Shown piece by piece: positions 28,136 through 36,854 of a DNA stretch of 64,000 nt. Source of the DNA: Hoeflea sp. 108 (lineage in GTDB: Bacteria; Pseudomonadota; Alphaproteobacteria; Rhizobiales; Rhizobiaceae). A model generated the notes under the pieces. That model made no database searches. It saw only the letters and a program-made list of their open reading frames with translations, and was not told the DNA's origin. A program made the position numbers and the translations under genes. The stretch spans positions 4,738,304 to 4,802,303 of the forward strand of contig NZ_KB890024.1 in NCBI RefSeq assembly GCF_000372965.1, read 5' to 3'. The stretch's first letter is position 1. Each line of letters begins with the position of its first letter.

Positions 28136-28949
28136 CGACGTGCTGCTTGAAGTCAGCGGCCTTGTCCGCACCTTCACCTTGTCCGGCCGGCTGTTCGAGA
28201 AGCCACGTACCCTGACTGCCGTCAACGACGTCAGCTTCTCGATCCGGCGCGGCGAAGCCTTCGGACTGGTCGGCGAAAGCGGGTCCGGAAAGTCGACCAT
28301 CGGCCGGATCGTTGCCCGCCTGACCGAACCCACCGCCGGATCAGTCACTTTCGACGGCATGGATTGGCTGGCATTGCGCGGCCGGGCCCTGCGCGACAAG
28401 CGCCGTGACGTGCAGATGGTGTTCCAGAGCCCCTATGCCTCGCTTGATCCACGCTGGCGGGTGCGCGACATCCTCGCCGAACCGCTCAAATCCTACACCG
28501 ATCTCACGGGCGCGGCGCTGACGCATCGAGCCGCCGAACTGCTCGATCAGGTCGGTCTCAACCCCGACTGGCTCGACCGCTTCCCGCATCAGTTTTCCGG
28601 CGGCCAGCGCCAGCGCATCGCTATTGCTCGTGCGCTTGCCTCCAACCCGCGCCTGCTGATCGCGGACGAGCCGGTATCGGCGCTCGATGTCTCCAGTCAG
28701 GCACAAGTGCTCAAGCTGCTGCGCCGTATCTGCCAGGAGCATGGCTTGGCGATGCTGTTCATCTCACATGACTTGTCTGTCGTCGATCATCTCTGCCAGC
28801 GTGTCGGCGTGCTCAATCACGGCGTCCTGGAGGAGATGGGGCCGACATCGGAAATCTTCCGCTCGCCCCGGACCGACTACACCCGGCGGCTGATCGATGC
28901 CGTCCCCGGCAGGAAGCGCCGCACCGTCGAGGAGACCGCCCATGCATGA
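28128..28949 (+). CDS. Dipeptide ABC transporter ATP-binding protein (DppF type)
   Basis: The 273-residue ATPase has the characteristic DppF insertion FTLSGRLFEKPRTLTAVNDVSF, Walker A VGESGSGKSTIGRIVARL, Q-loop FQSPYASLDPRWRV, signature FSGGQRQRIAIARAL and Walker B LLIADEPVSALD. Its stop overlaps the start of the amidohydrolase gene by 8 bp, which ties uptake and hydrolysis together translationally. Confidence 0.92.
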
Positions 28950-30435
28950 TTTGCTGATCAAGGGCGGCCGCGTCATCGACCCTGAGACCGGTCGCGACGA
29001 GATGGCAGATGTCGCCATTTCAGGCGGCCGCATCAGCGCCATCGGCACCGATCTTGGCCCGGCGCGCAAGGTGATCGATGCGACCGGCCTCGTCGTCGCG
29101 CCCGGCTTCATCGATCTGCACGCCCATGGTCAGTCGGTGCCCGCCGACCGCATGCAGGCTTTCGACGGCGTGACGACGGCGCTGGAGCTAGAGGTCGGCG
29201 CCTTGCCGGTCGGCGGCTGGTATGAGGCGCAGGCCAAGACTGCGCGCCTGCTGAATTACGGCACCGCATCCGCATGGATCTTTGCCCGCAAGGCCGTGAT
29301 GATCGGACTGGAGCTCAAGGCCGGCGAAGCGCCGATCACCGTCATGGGGCGCGGCTTTGACGATCCGCGTTGGTCGACCGATGCCGCCACCGAATTGCAG
29401 GCCGCCGAGATCGTTGCGCTGACCCGAAAGGGCATCGACGAGGGCGGGCTGGGCATCGGCATTCCCGCAGGCTATGCGCCGGGCGCAGGCGCCAAGGAAA
29501 TGAGCCTCGTCTGCGATCTCGCCGCCGAGACCGACACGCCGACCTATACCCACATCGCCCAGATGTCGAACATCGACCCCAAGAGTTCCATCGAGGCCTA
29601 TGTCACGCTGATCGGGCTGGCCGGAGCGACCGGCGCGCATATGCACATCTGCCACCTCAACTCGACCAGCCTGCAGGATGTCGAGCGTGCCGCGGCCGTC
29701 ATCGCCAGGGCGCAGGCGCAAGGGCTGAAGATCACCACCGAGGCCTATCCCTATGGCACCGGCTCGACCGTGGTCAGCGCCGGCTTCTTTGTCGACCCGG
29801 CTTTTTCGGCGCGCACCGGCACCGGCTACAACGCCATCGAGCTGGTCGCCAGCCATCGACGCCTCGAAGGCGTGGACGACCTGAAGGCTGTCCGGCAGGC
29901 CGATCCCTCCGCGCTGGTTTTGTGGCACTTCCTCGACACCGAAGACAATCCGCGCCACCGCGCCCTGCTCGACGTCTCGGTCATGTATCCCGGCGGCGCC
30001 ATCGCCTCCGATGCCATGCCGTGGAGCCAGGCCGACGGCACGCCCTATGAGGGCGACGAGTGGCCGCTCGGTCCCGACAAGACGGCGCATCCGCGCTCGT
30101 CGGGCACCTTCACGCGCTTCCTGCGCCAATGGGTTCGCGAGCGCGACGCGATCCCGCTTGTCGAGGCGATCGCCAAATGCACTGTGATCCCGGCCAGGAT
30201 CGTCGAGAGCTGCGCCCCGCTGTTCCGCCGCAAGGGCCGCCTGCAACCTGGCTGCGATGCCGACATCGTCGTCTTCGACCTCGCCAGCAGCGCCGACCGC
30301 GCGACGTTCGCCGAAATGAACCTGCCAGCCGAGGGCATGCGCCATGTCATCGTCAACGGTCAGTCGGTCGTCGCCGACGGCGTTCTCGACGTCTCCGCTG
30401 CGCCGGGCCGGCCCATCCGGCGAGGCGACGCATGA
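28942..30435 (+). CDS. Amidohydrolase, N-acyl-D-amino-acid deacylase-like
   Basis: The 497-residue protein is an amidohydrolase-superfamily TIM barrel with the D-aminoacylase layout. An N-terminal beta-sandwich (LLIKGGRVIDPETGRD) precedes VAPGFIDLHAHGQ (metal His60 and His62). Further ligand candidates are the His in YTHIAQM and in MHICHLNST, and the Asp in IASDAMPW. Where D-aminoacylases have a metal-bridging Cys in the segment after GVTT, this protein reads ALELEVGALP, so Glu84 may be the ligand. Known relatives deacylate N-acyl-D-amino acids; the altered ligand makes the substrate uncertain. It overlaps both neighbours (8 bp upstream, 4 bp downstream) within the D-peptide operon. Confidence 0.78.
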   Translation: MHDLLIKGGRVIDPETGRDEMADVAISGGRISAIGTDLGPARKVIDATGLVVAPGFIDLHAHGQSVPADRMQAFDGVTTALELEVGALPVGGWYEAQAKTARLLNYGTASAWIFARKAVMIGLELKAGEAPITVMGRGFDDPRWSTDAATELQAAEIVALTRKGIDEGGLGIGIPAGYAPGAGAKEMSLVCDLAAETDTPTYTHIAQMSNIDPKSSIEAYVTLIGLAGATGAHMHICHLNSTSLQDVERAAAVIARAQAQGLKITTEAYPYGTGSTVVSAGFFVDPAFSARTGTGYNAIELVASHRRLEGVDDLKAVRQADPSALVLWHFLDTEDNPRHRALLDVSVMYPGGAIASDAMPWSQADGTPYEGDEWPLGPDKTAHPRSSGTFTRFLRQWVRERDAIPLVEAIAKCTVIPARIVESCAPLFRRKGRLQPGCDADIVVFDLASSADRATFAEMNLPAEGMRHVIVNGQSVVADGVLDVSAAPGRPIRRGDA

Positions 30436-31346
30436 CCGTCCCGGTGCTGGTGGTCAGCGGCTTCCTGGGCGCCGGCAAGACCACCTTCATCAACCGCCTT
30501 CTGGCCCGCTCCGAAGGCCGGCGCATCAGCGCCATCGTCAATGATTTCGGCGCCATAAATATCGATGCCGAACTGATCGCTGATGCCGCCGACACGGTGG
30601 TCGGTCTCAAGAACGGCTGCATCTGCTGTTCGCTGCAAGGCGATCTGCTGCGCACGCTGAAGCTGGTGCTATCGCAGCCGGTGAAACCCGACCACATCAT
30701 CGTCGAGGCCTCGGGGGTCGCCGACCCCCGAGGCATCGTCGACGCGCTGATGGACCCAATCCTGTGGGACGCGACCCGGCTGGACGCCGTGCTATCCGTC
30801 GTCGATGCCGACGACATCGCCGCCACGCCGGGGCGCCGGCAAGACGAACTCTGGCACGCCCAGCTTGCCGCGGCCGATTTCGTCGCCCTGTCCAAGACCC
30901 GGCTTTCACCTGAGGCCGATGAGACCGCAAATCTGTTGCGGTCGGAGCTTGCAGCCAAAGCGCTGGTCTTCGATGCCGACGACGACCTGCCCATCGAGGC
31001 CCTGTTCGTCGCTGGCCGTTCGCAGCCGACGCAGGACGCTTCTTCCGTCGTTGCATCGCGTTTCACTTCGGTTGAATGGCAATCGACCGGGGCCGTGCAT
31101 CTCGACCGCTTCCAGGCGGCCATGGGCGAACTCGCCACCCAACTGATCCGCGCCAAGGGCATCGTCAATTTTGTCGAGCAGCCGGGCAGGAGCTTTCTTT
31201 TGCAGATGGTCGGCCGTCGCGCCTCGCTGCAGCCCTTTTCGAGATGTGAGCCGGAGTGCCGCCTGGTGCTGATCGGCGAAGCCACGATCTTCAATTCCGA
31301 AGCGGCCTATACCCTGCTGTCGGACATGTTTGAAGCGGCGCAGTAG
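30432..31346 (+). CDS. G3E family GTPase / metallochaperone (CobW type)
   Basis: The 304-residue protein has the P-loop SGFLGAGKTTFINRLL at residues 8-23, the switch region IVNDFGAINIDAELI, the metal-binding CxCC motif in NGCICCSLQGDL, the Walker B-like HIIVEASGVADP and a short CobW C-terminal domain. G3E GTPases insert metals (Zn, Co, Ni) into target enzymes. Here it overlaps the amidohydrolase gene by 4 bp and lies 19 bp before an M81 metalloenzyme. A dedicated role in metallating these two hydrolases is a reasonable inference. A general zinc-homeostasis role under Zur control is less likely, since no zinc-starvation genes are nearby. Confidence 0.85.
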   Translation: MTVPVLVVSGFLGAGKTTFINRLLARSEGRRISAIVNDFGAINIDAELIADAADTVVGLKNGCICCSLQGDLLRTLKLVLSQPVKPDHIIVEASGVADPRGIVDALMDPILWDATRLDAVLSVVDADDIAATPGRRQDELWHAQLAAADFVALSKTRLSPEADETANLLRSELAAKALVFDADDDLPIEALFVAGRSQPTQDASSVVASRFTSVEWQSTGAVHLDRFQAAMGELATQLIRAKGIVNFVEQPGRSFLLQMVGRRASLQPFSRCEPECRLVLIGEATIFNSEAAYTLLSDMFEAAQ

Positions 31347-31365
31347 CCGCAAACGGAGTTTGGAA

Positions 31366-32817
31366 ATGCGCGTGTTCAGTGCCGTCCTGGCGACCGAGAC
31401 CAACACATTCTCGCCCATCCCCACCGGGTTGACGGCCTTCATCGATGGCGGCGACTACTATCCGGCGGGCCAGCACCCCGATCACATGACGCTCTATGGC
31501 GGCCAGCTGTGGGCGGCGCGCGAGCGCGGCAAGCGCGAGGGCTGGACCCTGTTCGAAGGCTTGAGCGCCTCGGCCGAACCCGGCGGCACAACCACCCGCC
31601 ATGCCTACGAGACCTTGCGTGACCAGCTGCTCGACGACCTGCGCGCCGTCCTGCCGGTCGACATGGTGCTGATGTCGATGCACGGCGCCATGGTCGCCGA
31701 CGGTTACGACGATTGCGAAGGCGACACCCTGGCTCGCATTCGCGAGATCGTTGGGCCCGATGTCGTGGTTGGCTGCGAACTCGATCCGCATTGCCACATG
31801 ACTCCTCTGATGATCGACAGCGTCGACGTGCTTTTGACCTACAAGGAATATCCCCATACCGACGTTTATGAATGCGGGGGCCAGCTGGTCGACCTCTGCG
31901 CGCGCATCGCGGCCGGCGGCGCCAAGCCCGTTGCGGCGCTGGCCGACACCGGCATGATCACCCTGATCCGCACCACCACCGAGCCGGGCCTCTCCATCGT
32001 CCGCCGCATGCATGAGCTCGAAAAGCAGGACAAGGTGCTGTCGGTTTCCATCGCGCAGGGCTTCCCTTGGGCCGACGTGCCGGAGATGGGTACCCGCGTG
32101 GTGGTCTACACCGATGGCGACCAGGCGCTGGCGCAAACGCTCGCCAAGGACCTGGCGCGGGACCTCTACGACAACCGCCACCAGATCGCGCCGGCCATGC
32201 CGTCGATCGACGAGGCCCTCGACGAGGCGCTGGCTTCATCGGCCGGCACGGTGGTCGTTGCCGATACGTCGGACAATGCCGGAGGTGGCGCGGCCAGCGA
32301 CTCGACCTTCTTCCTGCGGCGCATGATTGAGCGCAAGATGACCGATGCGATCGTCGGGCCGCTGTGGGATCCCGGCGCGGTGCGCATGGCTTTCGAGGCG
32401 GGCGCAGGCGCGGTTCTGCCCTTGCGCATAGGCGGCAAGGTCGGCCCATCCTCTGGCGATCCGGTCGATGCCAACTGCCGCGTGCTCGGCCTCAAGCGCG
32501 GCCTTGTCATGACCGGCCTCGGCGGCGTGCCCCAGCCGATGGGCGACTGCGCCTGGCTCGATTGTGGCGGCGTCGAGGTGCTGATTTCCTCCGAGCGGTC
32601 GCAAGCAATCGACACCGACCTGTTCACGGGCATTGGCTGCGATCTCGGCAAGAAGCGGATCGTGGTGGTTAAATCGACCCAGCACTTCCGCGCCTCCTAC
32701 GAGCGCGTCGCCAGCGCCGTCATCTACGCGGCCTCGCCCGGCACGCTCACAAGCAACCTCTCCAGCCTCCCCTACACCCGCATCAAGCTGCCGAAATGGC
32801 CGATTGAGCGCGCTTGA
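31366..32817 (+). CDS. M81 family metallohydrolase (microcystinase C/MlrC-like)
   Basis: The 483-residue protein fits the MlrC (M81) family. The N-terminal domain begins VFSAVLATETNTFSP, followed by MSMHGAMVADGYDDCEGD, the zinc-site segment VVGCELDPHCHMTPLM and TYKEYPHTDVYECG. The C-terminal domain has VVVADTSDNAGGGAASDSTF, then LPLRIGGKVGP and SSERSQAIDTDLFTGIGCDLGKKRIVVVKSTQHFRA. MlrC degrades linear microcystin, a peptide with D-residues and isopeptide bonds; most rhizobial homologues are uncharacterised. As last gene of the D-peptide operon it likely cleaves D-containing or beta-linked peptides. A terminator hairpin follows. Confidence 0.85.
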   Translation: MRVFSAVLATETNTFSPIPTGLTAFIDGGDYYPAGQHPDHMTLYGGQLWAARERGKREGWTLFEGLSASAEPGGTTTRHAYETLRDQLLDDLRAVLPVDMVLMSMHGAMVADGYDDCEGDTLARIREIVGPDVVVGCELDPHCHMTPLMIDSVDVLLTYKEYPHTDVYECGGQLVDLCARIAAGGAKPVAALADTGMITLIRTTTEPGLSIVRRMHELEKQDKVLSVSIAQGFPWADVPEMGTRVVVYTDGDQALAQTLAKDLARDLYDNRHQIAPAMPSIDEALDEALASSAGTVVVADTSDNAGGGAASDSTFFLRRMIERKMTDAIVGPLWDPGAVRMAFEAGAGAVLPLRIGGKVGPSSGDPVDANCRVLGLKRGLVMTGLGGVPQPMGDCAWLDCGGVEVLISSERSQAIDTDLFTGIGCDLGKKRIVVVKSTQHFRASYERVASAVIYAASPGTLTSNLSSLPYTRIKLPKWPIERA

Positions 32818-32852
32818 CGTCGCGGGGAGCTATTGATGCACCGGTTGTGGCA

Positions 32853-32879
32853 CTGCACCCGTTGGCGTGACGGGTGCAG
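32853..32879. terminator. Terminator hairpin between convergent genes
   Basis: CTGCACCCGT and ACGGGTGCAG form a perfect 10-bp stem with a 7-nt loop 36 bases after the M81 stop. On the plus strand CATTTG follows, a poor U-run. It probably serves the plus-strand operon and may also serve the convergent aminotransferase gene. Confidence 0.6.
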
Positions 32880-32898
32880 CATTTGCTGCCAATCCTGA

Positions 32899-34071
32899 CT
32901 ACTGCAGGTCCGAGAACGCGGCCTTCAGGCGCGCTATCGCGTCATCGACCATTGCCCGGCGACAGGCGAAGTTGAAGCGCAGGAAACCGTCGCCGCCCAT
33001 GCCGAACGTGTGGCCATGGTTTGACGCGATGCGGGCTTCCTTTTCGACGCGCGCGATGAACTCTTCGCTGCTCAGACCTGCGCCTGAACCGTCCACCCAG
33101 GCCAGGTAGGTCGCTTCCAGCGGCATGGACCGCAGGCCCGGGATGGCGGCAATGCCCGCGTCGAAGGCCTTCCGGTTGCCGTCCAGGTACCGGACCAGAT
33201 CGTCGAGCCACGCCGCCCCATCAGGCGAATAGGCCGCCGTGACCATGTGCATGCCAAAGGAGTTGGGCGAGATCCCAAGCGCTGAGTGACGCCCCGCAAA
33301 GGCCTTCCTGAGTTTTTCATCGGCGATGATGACATTGCCGATATGGGCGCCTGCGATGTTGAACGTCTTGGTCGAGGCGGTCATCATGACCAGGCGCTCG
33401 GCCGCCTCGGGCGCCGCGATGGTCATGGGGATGTGCCGCTGGCCAGGGAACACCAGATCCTGATGGATCTCATCGGACACCAGAATGAGGTTGTGACGCG
33501 CGGCAAAATCGGCCACCCCGCGCAGTTCCTCCAGCGTCCAGACGCGTCCGCCGGGATTGTGAGGCGAGCACAGGATCAGCATCTTCTCCCGACCGGTCAT
33601 GCGCCCGTGCCAATTGTCGAAGTCCATCCGATAACGGCCATCCTGCTGGACCAACGGAAGCTCGCGCACTTCACGCCCTGCCGCACGCACAACGCGGGCG
33701 AATGCATGGTAAACCGGCGTCATCAGAACCACTGCGTCGCCCGGCTGGGTCCAGGTGTCGACACAAAGGGCCGTGCCATTGACGAGGCCGTGGGTCGTGA
33801 AGATCGTGGCTGGGTCCAGCTGCCAGCCATGACGGTTCGCCATCCACCAGCAGATTGCCTCCCGATAGGCGGTTTCGTCGCCGAAATAGCCATAGACCCC
33901 ATGGCGAAGCATCCGCTCCAGGGCCTGCTGCACCGCCGCCGGAGGGCGGAAATCCATGTCGGCAACCCACATCGGCAACGCATCGTCGGGCGACAGGCCG
34001 TAGAGCGGCTCCATCATGTCCCATTTCGAACAGTTGGTTCCGCGACGATCTATTTGCTCGTCAAAAATCAT
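32899..34071 (-). CDS. PatB/MalY-like PLP enzyme (aminotransferase or C-S beta-lyase)
   Basis: The 390-residue fold-type I PLP protein belongs to the MalY/PatB group: LPMWVADMDFRPP at the N-terminus, GVYGYFGDETAYREAI, then LCSPHNPGGRVW, SDEIHQDLVFPG and TASTKTFNIAG with the Schiff-base Lys. Members cleave cystathionine or other cysteine conjugates, or act as aminotransferases. The start at 34071 follows a GGAG site; the frame itself extends upstream to 34173. An AraC-type regulator lies upstream on the same strand, about 325 bp away. Substrate unknown. Confidence 0.85.
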   Translation of the reverse strand: MIFDEQIDRRGTNCSKWDMMEPLYGLSPDDALPMWVADMDFRPPAAVQQALERMLRHGVYGYFGDETAYREAICWWMANRHGWQLDPATIFTTHGLVNGTALCVDTWTQPGDAVVLMTPVYHAFARVVRAAGREVRELPLVQQDGRYRMDFDNWHGRMTGREKMLILCSPHNPGGRVWTLEELRGVADFAARHNLILVSDEIHQDLVFPGQRHIPMTIAAPEAAERLVMMTASTKTFNIAGAHIGNVIIADEKLRKAFAGRHSALGISPNSFGMHMVTAAYSPDGAAWLDDLVRYLDGNRKAFDAGIAAIPGLRSMPLEATYLAWVDGSGAGLSSEEFIARVEKEARIASNHGHTFGMGGDGFLRFNFACRRAMVDDAIARLKAAFSDLQ

Positions 34072-34396
34072 GGGTTTCTCCGGGATGCACAGAATTCTGG
34101 AATGGCGATCGTCTTCAGTGAAGGTAAGCCTTAGATCGCGTGTTGCCTGAGCCCGCAACCCCGTCCGTGACAACGGCAGGGCGAAAACGACAGACAGACT
34201 GCCGCCGAAGCAGGCTCACGGCAAACCGTCCCCGCACAGCGTTTGCCGTCACGCGGGTGCGAGGTGCCCGCGCTGGCTTCGGTCATGCAGGAAAGGTCGG
34301 CAGCAAGAACACGGCCCATCAGGGCGCGTGGCATACGGCATCGCGCGCGCTGGCGAGGCCGCATGGCGCAACTCCCGGGCTGCTCCCAAAAAAATG
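34072..34396. other. Intergenic region with no recognised gene
   Basis: This 325-bp gap separates the PatB-like gene from the AraC-type gene. Short open frames on both strands show no recognisable protein. It should hold the promoter of the PatB-like gene and the 3' end of the regulator message; no strong hairpin or clear operator was seen. Confidence 0.5.
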
Positions 34397-35371
34397 TTAT
34401 CTGGGGAGGATCGTTGCGCGGATGTCGGAGGGTGTGGCGTCGAAGCGACGGCGAAACGCCCTGTTGAAAGCCGAGATATCCGAAAACCCGGCGTCGAAGG
34501 CTATCTCGGTGATGGTGGAGGCCGCGAGGTCGCGCGTTTGCAGCAGCTTGGATGCAAGGTCCAACCTTTGCTCGCGGACAAAATCCGAGAATGTCGTGCC
34601 CTCGCGTTCGAAGAGCCGCTGGACGTAGCGCGCCGTGACGCCTTGGCGCCGGGCGACAGCGTCGATGTGCAGGTCCTGGTCGGAAAGGCGCTCGAGAATA
34701 TCCCTCCGGATCATCTTTAACCGTGCTGTGGCGATGCTGCGCTCGTTGCGCTCGGCCCCGCCGCGAACGACCTTATCGAGAACCATTGCGGTGAGGTCGT
34801 AGAGATGGCGGGAGGCGAGTTCGCGCGCTTTCTCCGAACCCGGTGGATTGGCGCGGAGCACGCCGACATAGCTCGTCAGGAGCCGCATGTCGGCCCCGGA
34901 AGCCGGAAGGATGTAGAGCGCCTCCATGTCGACGCGCGGCGCCAGCTTGGCAAGCAGCCGCCGGTCGAGCGCGACGACATCGACCGCCATCGGCTGACCG
35001 AACCAGAACTCCGAGCACACGCCCTCGTCGACCAGCGTAACGTCGCCGGCGGTCACCTTGATCGGCGCCTTGCCGTCGGCGGAGATCTCGTAATCCTCAT
35101 AGTGAATGGACATGAGGAAATGCTGGCGCCCGTCCTGGAGCAGGTCGCGGGTGCGCGCGCCATGCACAGGTGCGAACCGGCCCTGCCCGACCGTCAGCCC
35201 GCCCGGCAGGAACATGGCCTCCAGGTCGATGCGGATGTTGTCGCGGTCGAGCGGCCGAAAATCCAACCCGCCAATGTGACGACCGACGAAATCGTGCACG
35301 AACGCCATCCGCTCGCGCCGGGGAACATCCTCGGTGGTCAGGCGCTGCATCGCAAATTCATATGCGGTCAA
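34397..35371 (-). CDS. AraC family transcriptional regulator
   Basis: The 324-residue protein has a C-terminal double helix-turn-helix: HIDAVARRQGVTARYVQRLFEREGTTFSDFVREQRL, then ASTITEIAFDAGFSDISAFNRAFRRRFDATPSDIR, the AraC signature. The N-terminal 200 residues form an AraC-binding-like cupin sensor domain (ITLV-type strands around KVTAGDVTLVDEG). It resembles regulators that bind small aromatic or amino acid ligands. It is upstream of the PatB-like gene and may control it; no clear target site was identified. Confidence 0.9.
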   Translation of the reverse strand: MTAYEFAMQRLTTEDVPRRERMAFVHDFVGRHIGGLDFRPLDRDNIRIDLEAMFLPGGLTVGQGRFAPVHGARTRDLLQDGRQHFLMSIHYEDYEISADGKAPIKVTAGDVTLVDEGVCSEFWFGQPMAVDVVALDRRLLAKLAPRVDMEALYILPASGADMRLLTSYVGVLRANPPGSEKARELASRHLYDLTAMVLDKVVRGGAERNERSIATARLKMIRRDILERLSDQDLHIDAVARRQGVTARYVQRLFEREGTTFSDFVREQRLDLASKLLQTRDLAASTITEIAFDAGFSDISAFNRAFRRRFDATPSDIRATILPR

Positions 35372-35524
35372 CGCGTGTGCTCCTGCAATCCAAGACTAGC
35401 TCAGGTGAGGGCAGTCACCATCGACGATGCGCGCCACTCTTAATTGCCGAAACACCAAATTGCAACCATGAATAGCACATGATCGCGCCGCTCTACCGCG
35501 CCCGCCATTCGGCCGTCGCTCAGC

Positions 35525-35902
35525 TTAGAACAACTCGTAGTCGCCGAAGGACGCATCATCCTGCGCCAGGGGCCTCCTGCCGGCCAGGCGCGTGGCGAGC
35601 TCCGAAAGGTTCACGGCAACCAGGGCAGCCTCCGGGTCGAGCTGCCAGCCAGGCGCCGCCGCATCGCCAAGGTCAGCAAGAAAACCGGCCAGGCAACGCA
35701 ACTTCTGTTCGATGTGATCGAAGCTTTGCAGCGCCTGCACCAGTTGCGGTTCGCTGGAAGCCTGTCCGCCCTGGGCAGAAACCAGCGGATGCAGCCGCTC
35801 CACCTGGGCGGCAAGGTCTTGCAGCTCGGAACTTACCCGTCCGAGCATCTCGGCAACGGGCGTAAGCGTCGGCTGGGGTAACATGCTGGCTCGCAAAGGC
35901 AT
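35525..35902 (-). CDS. cheT: Chemotaxis operon distal protein (Orf10/CheT position)
   Basis: The 125-residue acidic, mostly helical protein has no catalytic motif that I recognise. It lies 23 bp downstream of cheD as the last gene of the che operon, exactly where Sinorhizobium and Agrobacterium carry a poorly conserved small gene known as orf10 or cheT. It ends with DDASFGDYELF. The same final residues (LELF) end CheD, and the receptor ends DWQEF, so a CheR- or receptor-docking tail is conceivable. Assignment is by position rather than sequence. Confidence 0.55.
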   Translation of the reverse strand: MPLRASMLPQPTLTPVAEMLGRVSSELQDLAAQVERLHPLVSAQGGQASSEPQLVQALQSFDHIEQKLRCLAGFLADLGDAAAPGWQLDPEAALVAVNLSELATRLAGRRPLAQDDASFGDYELF

Positions 35903-35925
35903 GGCGGGATGACCTGTTCAGGAGA

Positions 35926-36468
35926 TCAGAAGAGTTCGAGAGAGCCGCTCGACGGCGCAACAAGCGGCTGCTTGGGCTGAGCCGGGGCGACGAAGCCCTT
36001 GTCGCCGGAGAGCAGAACCTGGCGGGCGCGACCGGACTGAGGCCAATATTCGACACGGCGGCCGCGATCCCCCCCAAGATCGCCACCGACGATGCTGATC
36101 CCTTCGTTGCGCAGGAAGGTTTCGGCGAACTCGGCATTCATCGCGCCAATGTCGGACAGGCCTTCGATGGTGCGCGCACCGCCGAACAGCTTGGCCTCCA
36201 GCCGGTGGCGATGAGCGCCGCGCTGCAGCAGGCCGTTGACGAGCAGTTCCATCAGGTGAACGCCATAGCTTTGGGCATCGAGCGAGGCGCGACCATTGTT
36301 TCCGGGCAAGAGGAAGTGGTTCATGCCGCCGGTCTGGGCGAAGGGGTCGCGGATGCAGGCAGCAACACACGACCCCAGGATGGTCGTCAGCACGACGTCC
36401 CCTTCATCGACCACATGATACTCGCCGCGCATGACGGTGACGCGGTGGCTTTTGCCGGCAAGCGTCAC
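35926..36468 (-). CDS. cheD: Chemoreceptor glutamine deamidase CheD
   Basis: The 180-residue protein matches CheD, which deamidates receptor glutamines. It has the catalytic Cys in TTILGSCVAACIRD, the His in GGMNHFLLPG, and KLFGGARTI with DIGAMNAEF. The start is a GTG at 36468 overlapping the cheY2 stop (GTGA); no ATG fits better. The C-terminus is extended (QPKQPLVAPSSGSLELF) compared with minimal CheD proteins. It is expected to act in the cytoplasm on the receptor encoded at the head of this operon. Confidence 0.92.
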   Translation of the reverse strand: MTLAGKSHRVTVMRGEYHVVDEGDVVLTTILGSCVAACIRDPFAQTGGMNHFLLPGNNGRASLDAQSYGVHLMELLVNGLLQRGAHRHRLEAKLFGGARTIEGLSDIGAMNAEFAETFLRNEGISIVGGDLGGDRGRRVEYWPQSGRARQVLLSGDKGFVAPAQPKQPLVAPSSGSLELF

Positions 36469-36854
36469 TTAAGCACTCCGACGATGGCCTCGATGGCCTT
36501 CTTCAGCTGCTCAACGGTGAACGGCTTGGTCAGGAAGTTGTTGACGCCAAGCGCAACCGCGGCTTCCAGCAGCTTGCGGTCGCCCTTGCCAGTCAAAAGG
36601 ATGAACGGCGTCGCGCGGGTCGGACCATAGGAACGGATTGCCTTGAGCAGCTGCAGTCCGTCGAGCTTCGGCATGTTGAAGTCGGAGATCACCATATGCG
36701 CGGGCTGTTCCATCATCGCGCGCAGCGCCTGCTCGCCATCCTTAGCGATTGCGATCTTGCGGATGCCCATTTCCTGCAGCGCGTCGGTGATCAGAATGCG
36801 GCTGGTCGTCGTGTCGTCGACGACGAGAACCTTAAAGTGTTCGAGGAAGGACAT
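36465..36854 (-). CDS. cheY2: Chemotaxis response regulator CheY2
   Basis: The 129-residue single receiver domain has the acidic pair in VLVVDDTTTSR, the phosphorylation Asp in VISDFNMPKLDG, the Thr in FILLTGKGD and the Lys in FLTKPF. In Sinorhizobium the second CheY, encoded between cheB and cheD, is the one that controls the flagellar motor, while CheY1 acts as a phosphate sink. By position this is CheY2. ATG 36854 is preferred because GGAG lies 7 bases upstream; it starts inside the last codons of cheB (23-bp overlap). Confidence 0.93.
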   Translation of the reverse strand: MSFLEHFKVLVVDDTTTSRILITDALQEMGIRKIAIAKDGEQALRAMMEQPAHMVISDFNMPKLDGLQLLKAIRSYGPTRATPFILLTGKGDRKLLEAAVALGVNNFLTKPFTVEQLKKAIEAIVGVLK

